Source of the DNA: RPQJ01 sp963732375
GTDB taxonomy: Bacteria > Pseudomonadota > Gammaproteobacteria > Steroidobacterales > Steroidobacteraceae
DNA: 64,000 nt
Direction of reading: 5' to 3'
NCBI GenBank assembly: GCA_963732375.1
Contig: CAVSZE010000015.1
Coordinates: 62,001 to 126,000 of the forward strand
The stretch's first letter is position 1; each line of letters opens with the position of its first letter. The notes under the pieces were generated by a model, which saw only the letters and a list, made by a program, of their open reading frames with translations, had not been told where the DNA came from and did no database searches. Below are positions 48,374-55,534 of this stretch, piece by piece. A program made the position numbers and the translations under genes.

Positions 48374-48763
48374 ATGGTCGGGACCTGGGGATCTCATGCA
48401 CAGGCCTTCCTGCTGGCATTGATGCTGATCACATCGGCCGCATTCGCGCTGCCGATTTTCCTCGCGCCGCTCGCCTGGGCTCGACGGCTCGGCTGGCGGA
48501 TACCTGAAGACACCGACCTCGCCGTCTATTTCGGGCGCTGCCTCGGCGCGTTCATCCTCGTTGTCGAACTGTTGATGCTGCGAGCCGTGCTGACTGGTAC
48601 CGGGCTGGTATTCACCTTCCAGGTACTGATCGCAGTCGCCGCGCTGATGACGGTCGTCCACGTCTGGGGGGCACTGCAGCGCATCCAGCCAGTCGCGGAG
48701 ACGCTCGAGATAGGCATGTATGCCGGCCTGGGGTTCCTGGCGGTGCTGTTTTATCCGGGCTAG
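48374..48763 (+). CDS. Small integral membrane protein, four helices
   Basis: A 129-residue membrane protein with four predicted helices: AFLLALMLITSAAFALPIFLAPL, LGAFILVVELLMLRAVL, FTFQVLIAVAALMTVVHVWGAL and IGMYAGLGFLAVLFY. An acidic/aromatic loop (IPEDTDLAVYFGRC) lies between helices 1 and 2. I do not recognise the family; the pattern resembles small DoxX- or DUF4345-like membrane proteins. ATG 48374 has GGAG eight bases upstream. It follows the barrel gene by 43 bp and may share its transcript. Confidence 0.7.
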   Translation: MVGTWGSHAQAFLLALMLITSAAFALPIFLAPLAWARRLGWRIPEDTDLAVYFGRCLGAFILVVELLMLRAVLTGTGLVFTFQVLIAVAALMTVVHVWGALQRIQPVAETLEIGMYAGLGFLAVLFYPG

Positions 48764-48861
48764 AGGAGAGCAGCCGCCGGCCGCGGCCCCAATCACTCCC
48801 AGGGGGCCGCTGCAGACTTTGCGCGGGAGTACGCGCTGCGGAGCGAGAATGGAGTTGTGAC

Positions 48862-49419
48862 TTGAAGACTACTGCCTATGCGCTCTGCTGGGGCGCCTTG
48901 CTTACCCTGATCGGAACGTCGGTTGCTGCGGCAGATCCGGACGCGGCACAAACCGGACCCGTAATCGAGCAGTTCGGGCCGGCCTACGACGTCGGCTCGC
49001 CAGACTTCGTCACGCCAGTCGACATGACGTACCGGGCCGTGTTCGATGTCGCCCAGTCACCCGAGGCGGCCGACCAACTGAATCCGCGCATCGAGAGCCT
49101 CGCCCGGTTCCTGAACATGCAGGCGCGCGCCGGCGTCAAACCCGAGCAGGTCAAACTCGCGCTGGTCGTCCATGGCGAGGCCAGCAAGGACATGCTGTCA
49201 AACGCAGCCTACAAGGCGCGATTGGGCGTCGAGAATCCCAATGCGCCGCTGCTCGCGGCGCTGCAGTCCAAGGGCGTCCGAATCATCGTTTGCGGACAGA
49301 CCGCTGCGCACCGGGGATTTTCGCGCAAGGACCTCGCGCCCGGCGTTGAAATTTCGTTGTCGGCGATGACTGCGCTGGTGGTGCTTCAGTCCGAGGGATA
49401 CGGGTTGATAGCGTTCTAG
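48862..49419 (+). CDS. Exported DsrE-family protein
   Basis: A 185-residue protein with a signal peptide (LCWGALLTLIGTSVAAAD) and a DsrE/DsrF-like alpha/beta domain. The fold is seen in VDMTYRAVFDVAQSPEAADQLNPRIESLARFLNM, VKLALVVHGEA and the segment IIVCGQTAAHRGFS, with Cys144 at the position of the active cysteine of the family; ALVVLQSEGYGLIAF closes the domain. Periplasmic DsrE-like proteins with one cysteine are frequent in proteobacteria and their role in sulfur relay is unproven. It starts from TTG 48862 with GGAG eight bases upstream. Its stop overlaps the stop of the convergent GFA-family pseudogene. Confidence 0.8.
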   Translation: MKTTAYALCWGALLTLIGTSVAAADPDAAQTGPVIEQFGPAYDVGSPDFVTPVDMTYRAVFDVAQSPEAADQLNPRIESLARFLNMQARAGVKPEQVKLALVVHGEASKDMLSNAAYKARLGVENPNAPLLAALQSKGVRIIVCGQTAAHRGFSRKDLAPGVEISLSAMTALVVLQSEGYGLIAF

Positions 49420-49817
49420 GCACGGAACTCCTCGGGGTGCTGCCTGCCATCGTCGCCGATTTCGTCCCAGACGGCCTTCGAGCCTACCCATGTGTGGTGT
49501 GCGACTTTGAGCGCATCACCCCCTTGGGTAATGGAACCCGCCGGCACGAACATCCTCGTCGGGTCGTTCTTGCCGGGCACCGGAGAGCCGCAGACCCTGC
49601 AGAACCAGGTCTGCCACTTCGTGCCCGGTTTCTCTCACAACACGATGTGCTCCTGGCCTCTAACCCACCGGAACTGGTTGTTGCGCACGACAACCACGGC
49701 GATACCGTTGCTCCCGGTGGATCTGCGACAGATCGAGCAGTGGCACACGTACACGCCGGAAAGATCCGCGTCGATCTCGAACTGTACCGCGCCGCAATTG
49801 CATTCGCCCCTGGCCAT
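49416..49817 (-). pseudogene. GFA/CENP-V family gene interrupted by an in-frame TGA
   Basis: Read from ATG 49817 (GAGGAAGAGCGG directly upstream) the gene encodes MARGECNCGAVQFEIDADLS and then HCSICRRSTGS, a Zn-binding GFA-family (glutathione-dependent formaldehyde-activating enzyme-like) domain. At codon 61 (49637-49635) there is a TGA. The same frame continues uninterrupted for another 72 codons with the rest of the family: TWFCRVCGSPVPGKNDPT, VPAGSIT, HHTWVGSKAVWDEI, ending at 49416. So a single nonsense codon splits an otherwise intact 133-codon gene. The usual residue is an arginine-like position, so CGA to TGA is a simple explanation. No frameshift is needed. It is either a very recent pseudogene, a sequencing error or readthrough. 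Confidence 0.75.
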
Positions 49818-49894
49818 CCGCTCTTCCTCTTCTCTGGCAAACCGAGTCCACGTCGCACACCTTCCCAAGCACGGAGATTACCGGACGCAGAATT

Positions 49895-50476
49895 TCAAGT
49901 CGCACGGCGCGCGCAGGCGCAAGAATTGACGCGAATCGCCCCGAGGAGTTTTTCTTTGAATTTCCAGGTCATTCGCGAGATCCAACTCGAATGCCATTGG
50001 ACCTGCCGCAATTTTCTGGCCGCGGCAGACGGCCAGGTTCGAGGACCCCCGCCGGTCCCCGCAATGCTGGTTTTCAGGGCCACGTCGCGCTGCGCAATTT
50101 CGGCTTGCCGCTTACGCTCAATGACCTGGTCCAGCGTCAGGCAAAAGGTCTGGGGTATCCTTGAGCCGACCGGAGTGATGCTGGTGCAACAGACGGTGTC
50201 GAGTCCACGATTCACGGCCTGGTAAACGGCTGGGATCTTGAAGTCGGCCGGGGGCGGGACCGTCGCCATTTTCAATGTAACTGGCTGCCGCGCAGCCGAT
50301 TTCTGAGGAGCCGCAGCCGTCGCAGGTGCCTCTGCAGGGGTCGCCGGCACAACCCGCACCGCAGCAGGCTCCGAGGCAACAGGCGCGGACGCTGCAGCAG
50401 TGGAGTCCGCTTCTGCATTGGCCACGCCGATAACAGCAAGCGAGCCCACAACCAGCACCGTCAGTCTTGTACGCAT
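49895..50476 (-). CDS. Exported protein with TGSRI-type cysteine motif
   Basis: A 193-residue protein of unknown function. ATG 50476 follows GGAGACAGGC and starts a signal peptide (VLVVGSLAVIGVANAEA). A Pro/Ala-rich spacer is followed by VCCTSITPVGSRIPQTFCLTLDQ, a motif of two cysteine groups around G-S-R-I-P that recurs in short exported proteins of Xanthomonadales and relatives. The helix LDQVIERKRQAEIAQRDVALK follows. The last 55 residues (from GTGGGPRTWPS) have a different, Trp/Arg-rich character, and a small frameshift near the GGG run at about 50050 cannot be excluded. Confidence 0.6.
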   Translation of the reverse strand: MRTRLTVLVVGSLAVIGVANAEADSTAAASAPVASEPAAVRVVPATPAEAPATAAAPQKSAARQPVTLKMATVPPPADFKIPAVYQAVNRGLDTVCCTSITPVGSRIPQTFCLTLDQVIERKRQAEIAQRDVALKTSIAGTGGGPRTWPSAAARKLRQVQWHSSWISRMTWKFKEKLLGAIRVNSCACARRAT

Positions 50477-50883
50477 GCCTGTCTCCGGTACACGCCGGGC
50501 ATCATGCGGCGATTTTACCGCAGCACCTCTCGTGCACAACGAAAGTAGCAGCCGCCAAGAAGGCCGGACACGAGGAAGACGCGCCTATTGATGCAAAGCG
50601 CCGGCCTCAGGGCCCGCCCCCCCAACGTCGTCCGTGCAATGCGGCACCGAATGCTGTCGGCCACAAAAAAGGGTTCTTCTCCGATCTCCGGGGTGAGGAG
50701 AGCGGGCGCACGCGATCGTCCTCGATAACGACGCGCGGATCGGGCGCGGCTGCGCCCGTGCGACCGGTGATGTCGTCGCAAAAGCCTGTCAGACGGAAAT
50801 CGGCGGCGCGCCCTGACTCGCTCCCGCGGTCGTCCCTGTCACCGACCGAGGGCCCCGCCCCTCCTACCCGCTTCCGAAAGAAG
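50477..50883. other. Intergenic stretch without a recognisable gene
   Basis: About 400 bp between two minus-strand genes. It is G/C-rich with short open frames on both strands, but none has a ribosome-binding site plus a protein-like composition. The part near 50477-50530 should hold the promoter of the exported TGSRI-motif protein; the far end holds the terminator at 50875-50907. Confidence 0.6.
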
Positions 50884-50907
50884 ACAGGCCCTCGCGGGAG
50901 GGCCTGT
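50875..50907 (-). terminator. Rho-independent terminator of the gene at 50968-52245
   Basis: Arms ACAGGCCCTC and GAGGGCCTGT (50884-50893 and 50898-50907) form a perfect 10-bp stem with a four-base loop. On the minus strand it is followed by CTTCTTTC, a T-rich tract. It begins about 60 bp after the stop of the minus-strand gene at 50968. Confidence 0.7.
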
Positions 50908-50967
50908 TCAGCGGGCAACAAGAGAGGGGGCTGACACTGGGTCGGCACCGCCTCAATCAACACACGC

Positions 50968-52245
50968 TCACGGTCCGACGCTGCCGCTCCGTGCCGCGAT
51001 GACATAGTCGGTCAGGGTCGGGTCGCTGGCGCGCAGCCACACCGTGGCGGCGGCCCCGCCGGCGAGTGCCACGTCGCCGAAGTACGGATTCGCCGACACG
51101 CTCTTAGTGAGCCAGGCGGCGGTGCCGGTGCCCTCGCCGGTGCCGGCCGTGACCTTGCCGTCCCAGGCGATCGCGTACAACCCAGATTCACTGCCCGCGG
51201 CCTGCGCGTTGCCGTTGATGAGTCCGATGTTGGTGAGGCCACGCCAGATTCTGCCAGTCGTCGTCGTGACGCTCGCTCGCAGCTTGCCGGTCGTGTAATC
51301 AACACCGTAGATCATCGCGTGACCGGCGCTCGAGGCCGTCACGTAGATCGAGCTGCCCATGACCTCGAATTTTGTCACTCGCCGCAACTTGGTCCACGCG
51401 GACGTCGGCGTCGACGTCGTGACGTTAGCGCCGCCATAGCGATTGTAGAGCACGAAATAGCCATTGCCGGCCGCGTCCATGGCGACATCGGTCGTATAGG
51501 TCTGTCCCGCCAGCGACGGAATCGCGAGCGGCACCCGATTCCACACGCCGGTGCTCGCCGAACGAAACGCCTGGTAACCAGCCACGAGTAATCCCTGGCC
51601 GCTGCTGCTCATCATGAATGCCGGATACGCGCCGGGCGTGCTGGTGAGCGGAATCGGCGCACCCCAGTTGCCGAGAGGATCCTTGACGACGAATTCAACA
51701 TCGTAGGCGCTGTAGGCACCCTTGGGCCGCCGCGCCGCCATCGCAAATTGGACGTAGCCATCCTTGTCCGCGCCGGCACCTGCAACGATGCCATAGCCCG
51801 CATCCGCCGGCACCGCCATGGCCGGACCCCAGGCGCCGTTGTGATAGACGGCGTAATACGGCAGGTCGCTCTCCGACCAGAACACGGTGACGTCGCCCGA
51901 CGGGGTGACCACCGCACCGGCATTCGCCGAGTACAGCACCGGTGTCGCGTTCAGTTGCTTCGCGGCCGACCAGCCGCCGTTCGAGCCGGGCGTGTACACG
52001 GATACGAAGACGTCACTGGTGCCGGTGGTGAGCCGCTGATCCCACACCGACGCGGCGACGCCGCCCGCGTTGACGGCGCTCCTGACGTACACCGAGCCCT
52101 GCACCGGCTGAGCCAGCGGCGACTCTGTCGACCAGCTCGACGTGGCCGCACCTGCGGGGCACGACGTGGCAATGGCCAGCACGGCTGCCGCCGCGGCACC
52201 GAACGCGAAACGGGAATGAATCGCATTGCGTCGGCTGAATTTCAT
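50968..52245 (-). CDS. Exported beta-propeller-like protein of unknown function
   Basis: A 425-residue secreted protein. ATG 52245 has AAGGGA nine bases upstream; the signal peptide runs to about ATSCPAGAATSS. The rest is a series of beta strands with repeated Ser/Thr/Gly-rich turns and Trp at the end of strands (VYTPGSNGGWSAAKQLN; YHNGAWGPAMAVP; DPLGNWGAPIPLT; TGVWNRVPLAI), a pattern of sialidase-like or WD-type propellers found in secreted sugar- or surface-binding proteins. No catalytic motif was identified. A strong terminator follows it and the next gene upstream is 378 bp away, so it is monocistronic. Confidence 0.7.
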   Translation of the reverse strand: MKFSRRNAIHSRFAFGAAAAAVLAIATSCPAGAATSSWSTESPLAQPVQGSVYVRSAVNAGGVAASVWDQRLTTGTSDVFVSVYTPGSNGGWSAAKQLNATPVLYSANAGAVVTPSGDVTVFWSESDLPYYAVYHNGAWGPAMAVPADAGYGIVAGAGADKDGYVQFAMAARRPKGAYSAYDVEFVVKDPLGNWGAPIPLTSTPGAYPAFMMSSSGQGLLVAGYQAFRSASTGVWNRVPLAIPSLAGQTYTTDVAMDAAGNGYFVLYNRYGGANVTTSTPTSAWTKLRRVTKFEVMGSSIYVTASSAGHAMIYGVDYTTGKLRASVTTTTGRIWRGLTNIGLINGNAQAAGSESGLYAIAWDGKVTAGTGEGTGTAAWLTKSVSANPYFGDVALAGGAAATVWLRASDPTLTDYVIAARSGSVGP

Positions 52246-52622
52246 AGGAGTTCCCTTACATCCAGACAATTACATCGCTGGTTAGACGGGCACATCCCGC
52301 GAAATCAATCGGTCACCAGGCCCCAAAAGAAATGCCCCCACGAGGGGGGCGACGTATTGGGAGTCACAGGAGACATTCTCAGCGTCCTGTAATGCGCCCG
52401 GGCAGGAGGCAAGTATGCCGAGCGTGCCGCACATGCCACCGTGCACTGAGTGTCGTGACTTTGTCGCACCTGTCGACCGTCGACTTCGACTTTTGAACCT
52501 TTTGGACATGCCTCCTACCCGCGCACTGGCGCTCCCGGACAACATGACCATACCTCCCGGCGGGAGAGTCGAGCCGCACCGCGACGTCCCCACCCCGGGC
52601 ATCACGAGAGCGACGGCCGGCG
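52246..52622. other. Intergenic stretch with promoter region and a hairpin
   Basis: A 377-bp stretch between two minus-strand genes. It contains the terminator-like hairpin at 52323-52350 and probably the promoter of the propeller-like gene between 52246 and 52320. A single GGAGACATTCTC at 52369-52380 resembles the 13-base unit of the serS-rarA palindrome. No open frame looks protein-like. Confidence 0.5.
52323..52350 (-). terminator. Terminator-like hairpin
   Basis: GCCCCC (52334-52339) pairs with GGGGGC (52345-52350). On the minus strand the stem is followed by ATTTCTTTT. It lies about 270 bp downstream of the minus-strand gene ending at 52623 and just before the promoter region of the next minus gene, so it would isolate the two. 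Confidence 0.5.
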
Positions 52623-53087
52623 TCAGATCACGCGGCGCGACCGTGCCGCATGAGCACGGGCGATCAAGTCCTCCGCAACGTCACTTCTCGGGAACGGGCT
52701 CAGGTACAGCTTCGGTGGCAAGGCAAACGAAATGGAGGCGCCGAACTTGCCTGGCGTCGCCAGCGTCAGCGTAATCCGGGCCGGCCTTATGTTCATCGCG
52801 AAGTTGACGTTGATGATATTGGCGAGCGGCACCCTGTCCTCATCGCCGTTCTTTCTGACCAGCAGGAAATCCCCGCAGTCATGGACCTCATCGGCGAGAT
52901 CCCGCAGACTCACTCTGAGCACGTAGTAACCACCGATCGCCATGGCGAACGCGATCAGGACAAAGAATCGATCCTCTTTGCCCGCGCTGCCCACCAGTGC
53001 CACGGCGCCGAACACCGCCAGGAATCCAAAGTACAGCCACGGCAGGATCTTCAGCGAAAACGAGTACGGCGTTGAAATCTTCGACAT
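52623..53087 (-). CDS. Small membrane protein of unknown function
   Basis: A 154-residue protein with two adjacent transmembrane helices near the N-terminus (LPWLYFGFLAVFGAVALVG and FFVLIAFAMAIGGYYVLR), then a cytoplasmic beta-rich domain (DCGDFLLVRKNGDEDRVPLANIINVNF; ARITLTLATPGKFGASISFALP) that resembles a small PH-like or DUF-type domain. ATG 53087 has AGGAGGCC seven bases upstream, a near-perfect site. An in-frame extension to 53198 has no support. Family not recognised. Confidence 0.72.
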   Translation of the reverse strand: MSKISTPYSFSLKILPWLYFGFLAVFGAVALVGSAGKEDRFFVLIAFAMAIGGYYVLRVSLRDLADEVHDCGDFLLVRKNGDEDRVPLANIINVNFAMNIRPARITLTLATPGKFGASISFALPPKLYLSPFPRSDVAEDLIARAHAARSRRVI

Positions 53088-53127
53088 GCCATGGCCTCCT
53101 CCGTGCCAGTGTAACGCCGCCGTCGAC

Positions 53128-53418
53128 TGCATCAGCGTCTCCTCATGCCGGCAGGCGATGCTCGCTGCCGCGGAAGCCGCGCGCGCCGCCGGCGTCACGG
53201 TCGTCGCGATCGGGCAGGAATCCTCTGCCGCGTTTGAGATCGCCGTTCGAACCGGCGGCGCTACGGCCCTGGTACAGGACCCGGTGCGGTTCCCGATCGT
53301 CTTTCACGCTTTGAATTCGAGCATCGGTCACGCCCTGCCCTTGACCCGCGTGCGCATTGAACTGGATGCCGGCCAACCGGGTGTATTGGTTCCCGGACGC
53401 ACCGTGTCGGCTACTTGA
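53128..53418 (+). pseudogene. Possible remnant of a von Willebrand A-type domain gene
   Basis: This frame reads AMLAAAEAARAAGVTVVAIG followed by FEIAVRTGGATALVQDP, strings typical of the second half of a VWA domain (helix, central strand, then the IA..TGG turn). There is no start, no MIDAS motif upstream, and the frame ends at 53418; a shift of frame then continues with YLNVRVGVNACVDRYLAIPI to 53463. The 5' part collides with the start of the minus-strand membrane gene. I read it as a decayed fragment, with modest confidence. Confidence 0.35.
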
Positions 53419-53786
53419 ACGTCCGCGTCGGTGTGAACGCCTGCGTTGACCGGTATCTGGCCATCCCGATCTGAGCGATCTGCCGAGGCGCCAGCCACGA
53501 TTTGCACGGCGGCTTTCAAGTCTCAGGGCACGCTCATACGCGCAACGCATTCGCACTCAAACGCCTATTTTCCCATTCGACGACGCCTCACATCGCCTAT
53601 GGTTTCCGGGCGATCGACCGACACTGCAACTTGAGTGCACCCCCTCTCACCGGCACCGGGTAGTTTGCACGGATGAGCAGTTGCGGGTACCGTTGACCTG
53701 CTCATCCCGCCGCACATGAGATCGCATTGCGCAAAAGGTGATGCGAAGCTCAATAGCTGCGCCGCAGCTTCCTTAACCTTCATCTC
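53419..53786. other. Intergenic stretch, nothing firm
   Basis: After the possible frame-shifted tail of the VWA remnant (to about 53463) there is about 320 bp of less G/C-rich DNA with no protein-like frame, tRNA or strong hairpin. It should contain the promoter of the ATP-grasp gene. Confidence 0.5.
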
Positions 53787-55121
53787 ATGAGCCGGTCATG
53801 TGAAAGAATCAGCAATGGATGGCCCATGCTGAATGGGGAGGTTCGTGCGGAGAGCGTTCCTGGTGCGGAAGTCAGTTTCGTGAAAAAGCATGCGACGGGC
53901 GATTGTCCCGTAGTCATCCTGTCGGGCGGCGTGTCGGGCTTAGGCGTGCTCAGGGCCTTTGCGCGCCGGGGCATCGAGACCTTCGTCTATCCAGGCATTC
54001 GCGGCGACCTCATGTCCCGATCGCGGTGGTTCCGGACGCTGCCGGGCTTTGGGCGCCTGTCCAGCGCGCCACGGCCCAGCACGGAACTACTCGAGCAGGT
54101 GCTGCGCGAATCGAAGCTCGAAAAGGCGTACCTATGCGCCTGCAGCGACGACTGGAACAAAGTGGTCGCGGAATTCGTCGAGCGGGGTTCCGGGCGGTTC
54201 ATCAGCGTCGTACCGCCCCTCGGGGCGCTCGAAACGCTGCAGGACAAGGCACGTCTTGCTCTGCTGCTGCAGCGGCTTGGCGTACCGATGCCCATGACCC
54301 GGATGATTGGCAGCTGCAATGACCTCAATGAGTTGCCGCCGTACGACACCACTTTCTGCTTTCTGAAGCCCACCGATTCGCAGAGTTTCCTGGCGCACTT
54401 CGGCACCAAGGGCCTGCGCGTGCGCACGGTCGAGGAAGCGAGGCAGCGACTCGACGAGGTGATCGCCGCGGGCATGAGCGTCGTACTGCAGGAATATATT
54501 CCCGGGTCGTCGGCCGAGCACTATTTCATCGACGGATACGTGGATCACGCCGGCGTCATCAAGGCGTTGTTCGCGCGTCGCCGGTTGCGTATCTATCCGC
54601 TGGATTTCGGGAACAGCACATCGATGGTGAGCATCCCGCTCACGGCCGTGCACGGCGCGGTCGAAACCGTGCGTCGAGTGCTTTCGGAGGTAAAGTACCG
54701 CGGCATTTTTTCCGCGGAGTTCAAGCACGACGCGCGCGATGGACTGTTCAAGCTGATCGAGGTGAACGCCCGCCCCTGGTGGTTCGTGGATTTCGCCGTA
54801 CGATGCGGCGTGGACGTCTGCCGCATGGCCTACGAAGACGCGCTTGGACGCGAGGTCTCGCAAGTCGAGGGTTACAAGGTGGGCGCGCGCTGCATCTATC
54901 CGTACTACGATTTTTTTGCTGCTCAGCCCCTCGTCAAGGCTGGCCAATTGAACTGGGCCCGCTGGGTCTCGGAGGTCAGCTCTGCCCTGCAACCCGTGGG
55001 TTGCTGGGACGACCCTCTGCCGGGCCTCGTCGGTTTCTTCAAGGTTGTTGCAGCGGCGTTCGCCAATCGGCTGCAGGAACCGTGGCGTAAAGCGATGCGC
55101 GCTTGCCGAGAGGGCGATTAG
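53787..55121 (+). CDS. ATP-grasp domain protein
   Basis: A 444-residue cytoplasmic enzyme of the ATP-grasp fold (carbamoyl-phosphate-synthase-L-like). The N-domain starts VVILSGGVSGLGVLRAFARRGIETFVYPG; the ATP-grasp region has LQDKARLALLLQRLGVPMPMT, MSVVLQEYIPGSSAEHYFIDGYVD and the metal-binding FSAEFKHDARDGLFKLIEVNARPWWF. It should join a carboxylate to an amine or thiol with ATP. Relatives with this layout occur in polysaccharide and peptide-ligation clusters, but nothing of that kind is next to it. The start is uncertain: ATG 53787 has no clear ribosome-binding site; ATG 53826 and GTG 53880 are in frame, the latter just before the conserved strand. Confidence 0.8.
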   Translation: MSRSCERISNGWPMLNGEVRAESVPGAEVSFVKKHATGDCPVVILSGGVSGLGVLRAFARRGIETFVYPGIRGDLMSRSRWFRTLPGFGRLSSAPRPSTELLEQVLRESKLEKAYLCACSDDWNKVVAEFVERGSGRFISVVPPLGALETLQDKARLALLLQRLGVPMPMTRMIGSCNDLNELPPYDTTFCFLKPTDSQSFLAHFGTKGLRVRTVEEARQRLDEVIAAGMSVVLQEYIPGSSAEHYFIDGYVDHAGVIKALFARRRLRIYPLDFGNSTSMVSIPLTAVHGAVETVRRVLSEVKYRGIFSAEFKHDARDGLFKLIEVNARPWWFVDFAVRCGVDVCRMAYEDALGREVSQVEGYKVGARCIYPYYDFFAAQPLVKAGQLNWARWVSEVSSALQPVGCWDDPLPGLVGFFKVVAAAFANRLQEPWRKAMRACREGD

Positions 55122-55303
55122 TATCTCCGGGACCGGACAAGTGCAACTTGACTCGCCCATCTCCGATACCAGGACGTGCACAGGGCGCAAGTTCAAATCG
55201 AGACCGGATTTCGCGCCCATGGGCTGGCGGTCGAGTTACGGCAGGTCGCCCCGCCCGCCACCGAGCTATTTTCACGCCTGAATCTCCCCAGGAAAGACAT
55301 CGG

Positions 55304-55534
55304 TTGAGCCGGGCAAACTGGAATGACGTGACCAGATCTGGCGCTCAGGTCGCTGAGGTACGGAAACGGTTCCGCGACATCGCGATCGAGCGACTGCAAC
55401 CCCTGCTGGATTTTCTCGGGCGGCAGGCAGGGCGTCGACCGACATCGCCAGCCGGCTCGCGCAAAGGCGCTAGCATGAAGCCAGCGCGAAAGTTCAAGCC
55501 ACGGTCGGCGCGCCGACGCGCAGCACCTATTTGA
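55304..55534 (+). CDS. Possible small basic protein
   Basis: A 76-codon frame from TTG 55304 with AGGAAAG seven bases upstream. It contains a helix-like segment (AQVAEVRKRFRDIAIERLQPLLDFLGRQ) and ends in a Lys/Arg-rich tail. It overlaps the end of the convergent lipoprotein gene by 8 bp. No family recognised; support is the ribosome-binding site and composition only. Confidence 0.35.
   Translation: MSRANWNDVTRSGAQVAEVRKRFRDIAIERLQPLLDFLGRQAGRRPTSPAGSRKGASMKPARKFKPRSARRRAAPI

Noticed and set aside
49635..49637. Selenocysteine at the TGA of the GFA-family gene
   Set aside because: The family has no cysteine at this position and nothing in the following bases looks like a bacterial SECIS hairpin with the usual loop.
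52282..52605. 107-codon minus-strand frame in the gap before the propeller-like gene
   Set aside because: It spans a terminator-like hairpin, has no ribosome-binding site and is compositionally odd.
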